DNA of 6,567 nt from Fidelibacterota bacterium (GTDB taxonomy: Bacteria; Fidelibacterota; Marinisomatia; Marinisomatales; UBA8229): assembly GCA_003535775.1 (NCBI GenBank), contig DPYO01000124.1:1-6567 (forward strand). The letters are read 5' to 3'. A model generated the notes under the pieces. That model searched no databases. It was not told the DNA's origin and saw nothing but the letters and a program-made list of their open reading frames with translations. Every line of letters begins with the position of its first letter. The first letter of the stretch is position 1. The translations under genes and the position numbers were made by a program. Below, piece after piece: positions 5,578 to 6,567 of the stretch.

Positions 5578-6567
5578 CTAATCTTTTCCTAATTCTTTTA
5601 ATGCTTTATTTCTAACTGCAGTATAGTTTAGACCATTAAAATTATGAGTTGCTACTGATTGAAATATTTCTTTTGCTTTATCTAAATTTCTAAATTCTTT
5701 GTATGCAAGTCCCTTATGGTACTGAAAATATATATTTGACTGGTTTACTACTTTTTCAAAATGTTCTACTCCTTTTTCGGCATTTCCACTCATTAGATTA
5801 GTCATTCCCATTAAATTGTGATATCCATCATATTTTTGAGGATTATTCTCACTAGAGACCATTTCTTTGAGCTCTGCTAATTTTCTTTTAGCACCATCAT
5901 AATTACCTTTCATAATCTCTAAGTGACTCTCTCTCCATAGAAAATCTGACTCAGTATTTTTTACTGCACGTTCATTTTTTGATCTTTTTGCCATTGCTAT
6001 ATCAATTCCCTTTTTCTCTTCAAGAGCTGTTTTTGCAGCATCAAATTGACCGCTATGGCTCATAACAAAATATTCATGCCATAATATTTCACTAATTTCT
6101 TCCTGTTTTTTTTCATCCGTAAATCCATAGGAATCAATGTTGTTTTTTAATTTTAATAACTGCGAATGGCCTTTATTAAAATCATTTTCATGAAGATAAG
6201 TATAAACTTTAGCATACTCAGGACCAATCTTTTGATCAGAGTTTTTTGAATCATTAATTGCCTGATCAAATCTTTTTCTAGCTTCAGTTGGGTTGATAAA
6301 TGTATATGCGTGCCCAGCTTTGGCAGCACTATAAAAATTATTGGTTCCAGCTTCATAAGCATCATCATACTTTTCTGCAGCTTTTTGTAGTTTGTTCTGC
6401 GCCCTATATACATCACCAAGTAAAACATGGTAATAACTTTCTTTTTTATTTAAAGAGAGAGCTTTTGATGCATATTCTTCTGCCATTTCATAGTTCTTTG
6501 GATCAGCAAACATATAGCTGCCAGCAAGGTTATCATATGCAGAACTATAATTTTTATCTTTTTCAAT
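5578..6567 (-). CDS. Tetratricopeptide-repeat protein, C-terminal part (start outside window)
   Basis: The frame is open to the right edge, so the window holds 329 C-terminal residues and the true start lies beyond base 6567. The ATG at 6513 is internal: the codons before it read N-Y-S-S-A-Y-D-N-L-A-G-S-Y and complete a repeat. About eight helix pairs of TPR type can be seen. Examples are L-A-G-S-Y-M-F...A-E-E-Y-A-S-K-A-L, L-L-G-D-V-Y...A-A-E-K-Y-D-D-A-Y, and L-M-G-M-T-N-L...G-V-E-H-F-E-K-V. The last is G-L-A-Y-K-E-F...A-K-E-I-F-Q-S-V. No catalytic domain follows; it ends K-A-L-K-E-L-G-K-D. Such arrays hold partner proteins, and no partner can be named here. It may be an exported or lipoprotein TPR protein whose signal is out of view. 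The gene is notably AT-rich and points toward lacZ, so it is not part of that operon. Confidence 0.88.
   Translation of the reverse strand: MEKDKNYSSAYDNLAGSYMFADPKNYEMAEEYASKALSLNKKESYYHVLLGDVYRAQNKLQKAAEKYDDAYEAGTNNFYSAAKAGHAYTFINPTEARKRFDQAINDSKNSDQKIGPEYAKVYTYLHENDFNKGHSQLLKLKNNIDSYGFTDEKKQEEISEILWHEYFVMSHSGQFDAAKTALEEKKGIDIAMAKRSKNERAVKNTESDFLWRESHLEIMKGNYDGAKRKLAELKEMVSSENNPQKYDGYHNLMGMTNLMSGNAEKGVEHFEKVVNQSNIYFQYHKGLAYKEFRNLDKAKEIFQSVATHNFNGLNYTAVRNKALKELGKD

Noticed and set aside
6153..6428. 91-codon - strand frame within the TPR gene
   Set aside because: It runs in another frame on the same strand as a clear TPR array; its low-complexity K/L/I/M content is typical of AT-rich shadow frames.

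Overview
The window reads as a low-GC bacterial segment (most of it well under 45% GC by eye), with a short GC-richer piece at the left edge (167 of the first 300 bases are G or C, 56%). Protein style suggests a Gram-negative organism of the Bacteroidota / Marinimicrobia / Balneola kind: a lipoprotein-type export signal, a large GH2 beta-galactosidase with an N-terminal membrane anchor, a TPR protein, and little Shine-Dalgarno signal before the starts. This placement is inference from style, not a search. The left-edge thioredoxin piece looks more like planctomycete or similar GC-richer DNA, so it may have a different origin.

Layout: (1) 1-282, the C-terminal part of a thioredoxin-fold protein with a WCVPC active site, cut by the window start. 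(2) 283-400, a gene-poor spacer with a degenerate terminator hairpin and one copy of a 23-base repeat. (3) 401-5372, four + strand reading frames packed end to end with overlaps of 14, 14 and 1 bases: an exported serine lipase/esterase, the C-terminal stub of a hydroxylysine-kinase-like (APH-fold) protein, a class III aminotransferase-fold phospho-lyase with its centre missing, and a complete LacZ-type beta-galactosidase. (4) 5373-5577, a spacer with the second repeat copy and an 18-base match to an initiator tRNA anticodon arm. (5) 5578-6567, the C-terminal 329 residues of a TPR protein on the - strand, running off the right edge and convergent with the beta-galactosidase.

The main result is that the middle of the cluster is broken. 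The kinase and phospho-lyase are a known functional pair (phosphorylate an amino-alcohol substrate such as hydroxylysine, then eliminate phosphate and ammonia). Here the kinase has lost everything upstream of its last ~105 residues, with homology starting a few bases after the lipase stop. The phospho-lyase has lost an estimated 170 residues in frame, including the PLP-binding lysine. The junctions between reading frames nevertheless remain intact, so the downstream beta-galactosidase could still be translated from the same message. I see no CRISPR array, complete tRNA or rRNA gene, transposase or phage gene, and no convincing new defence or mobile system.
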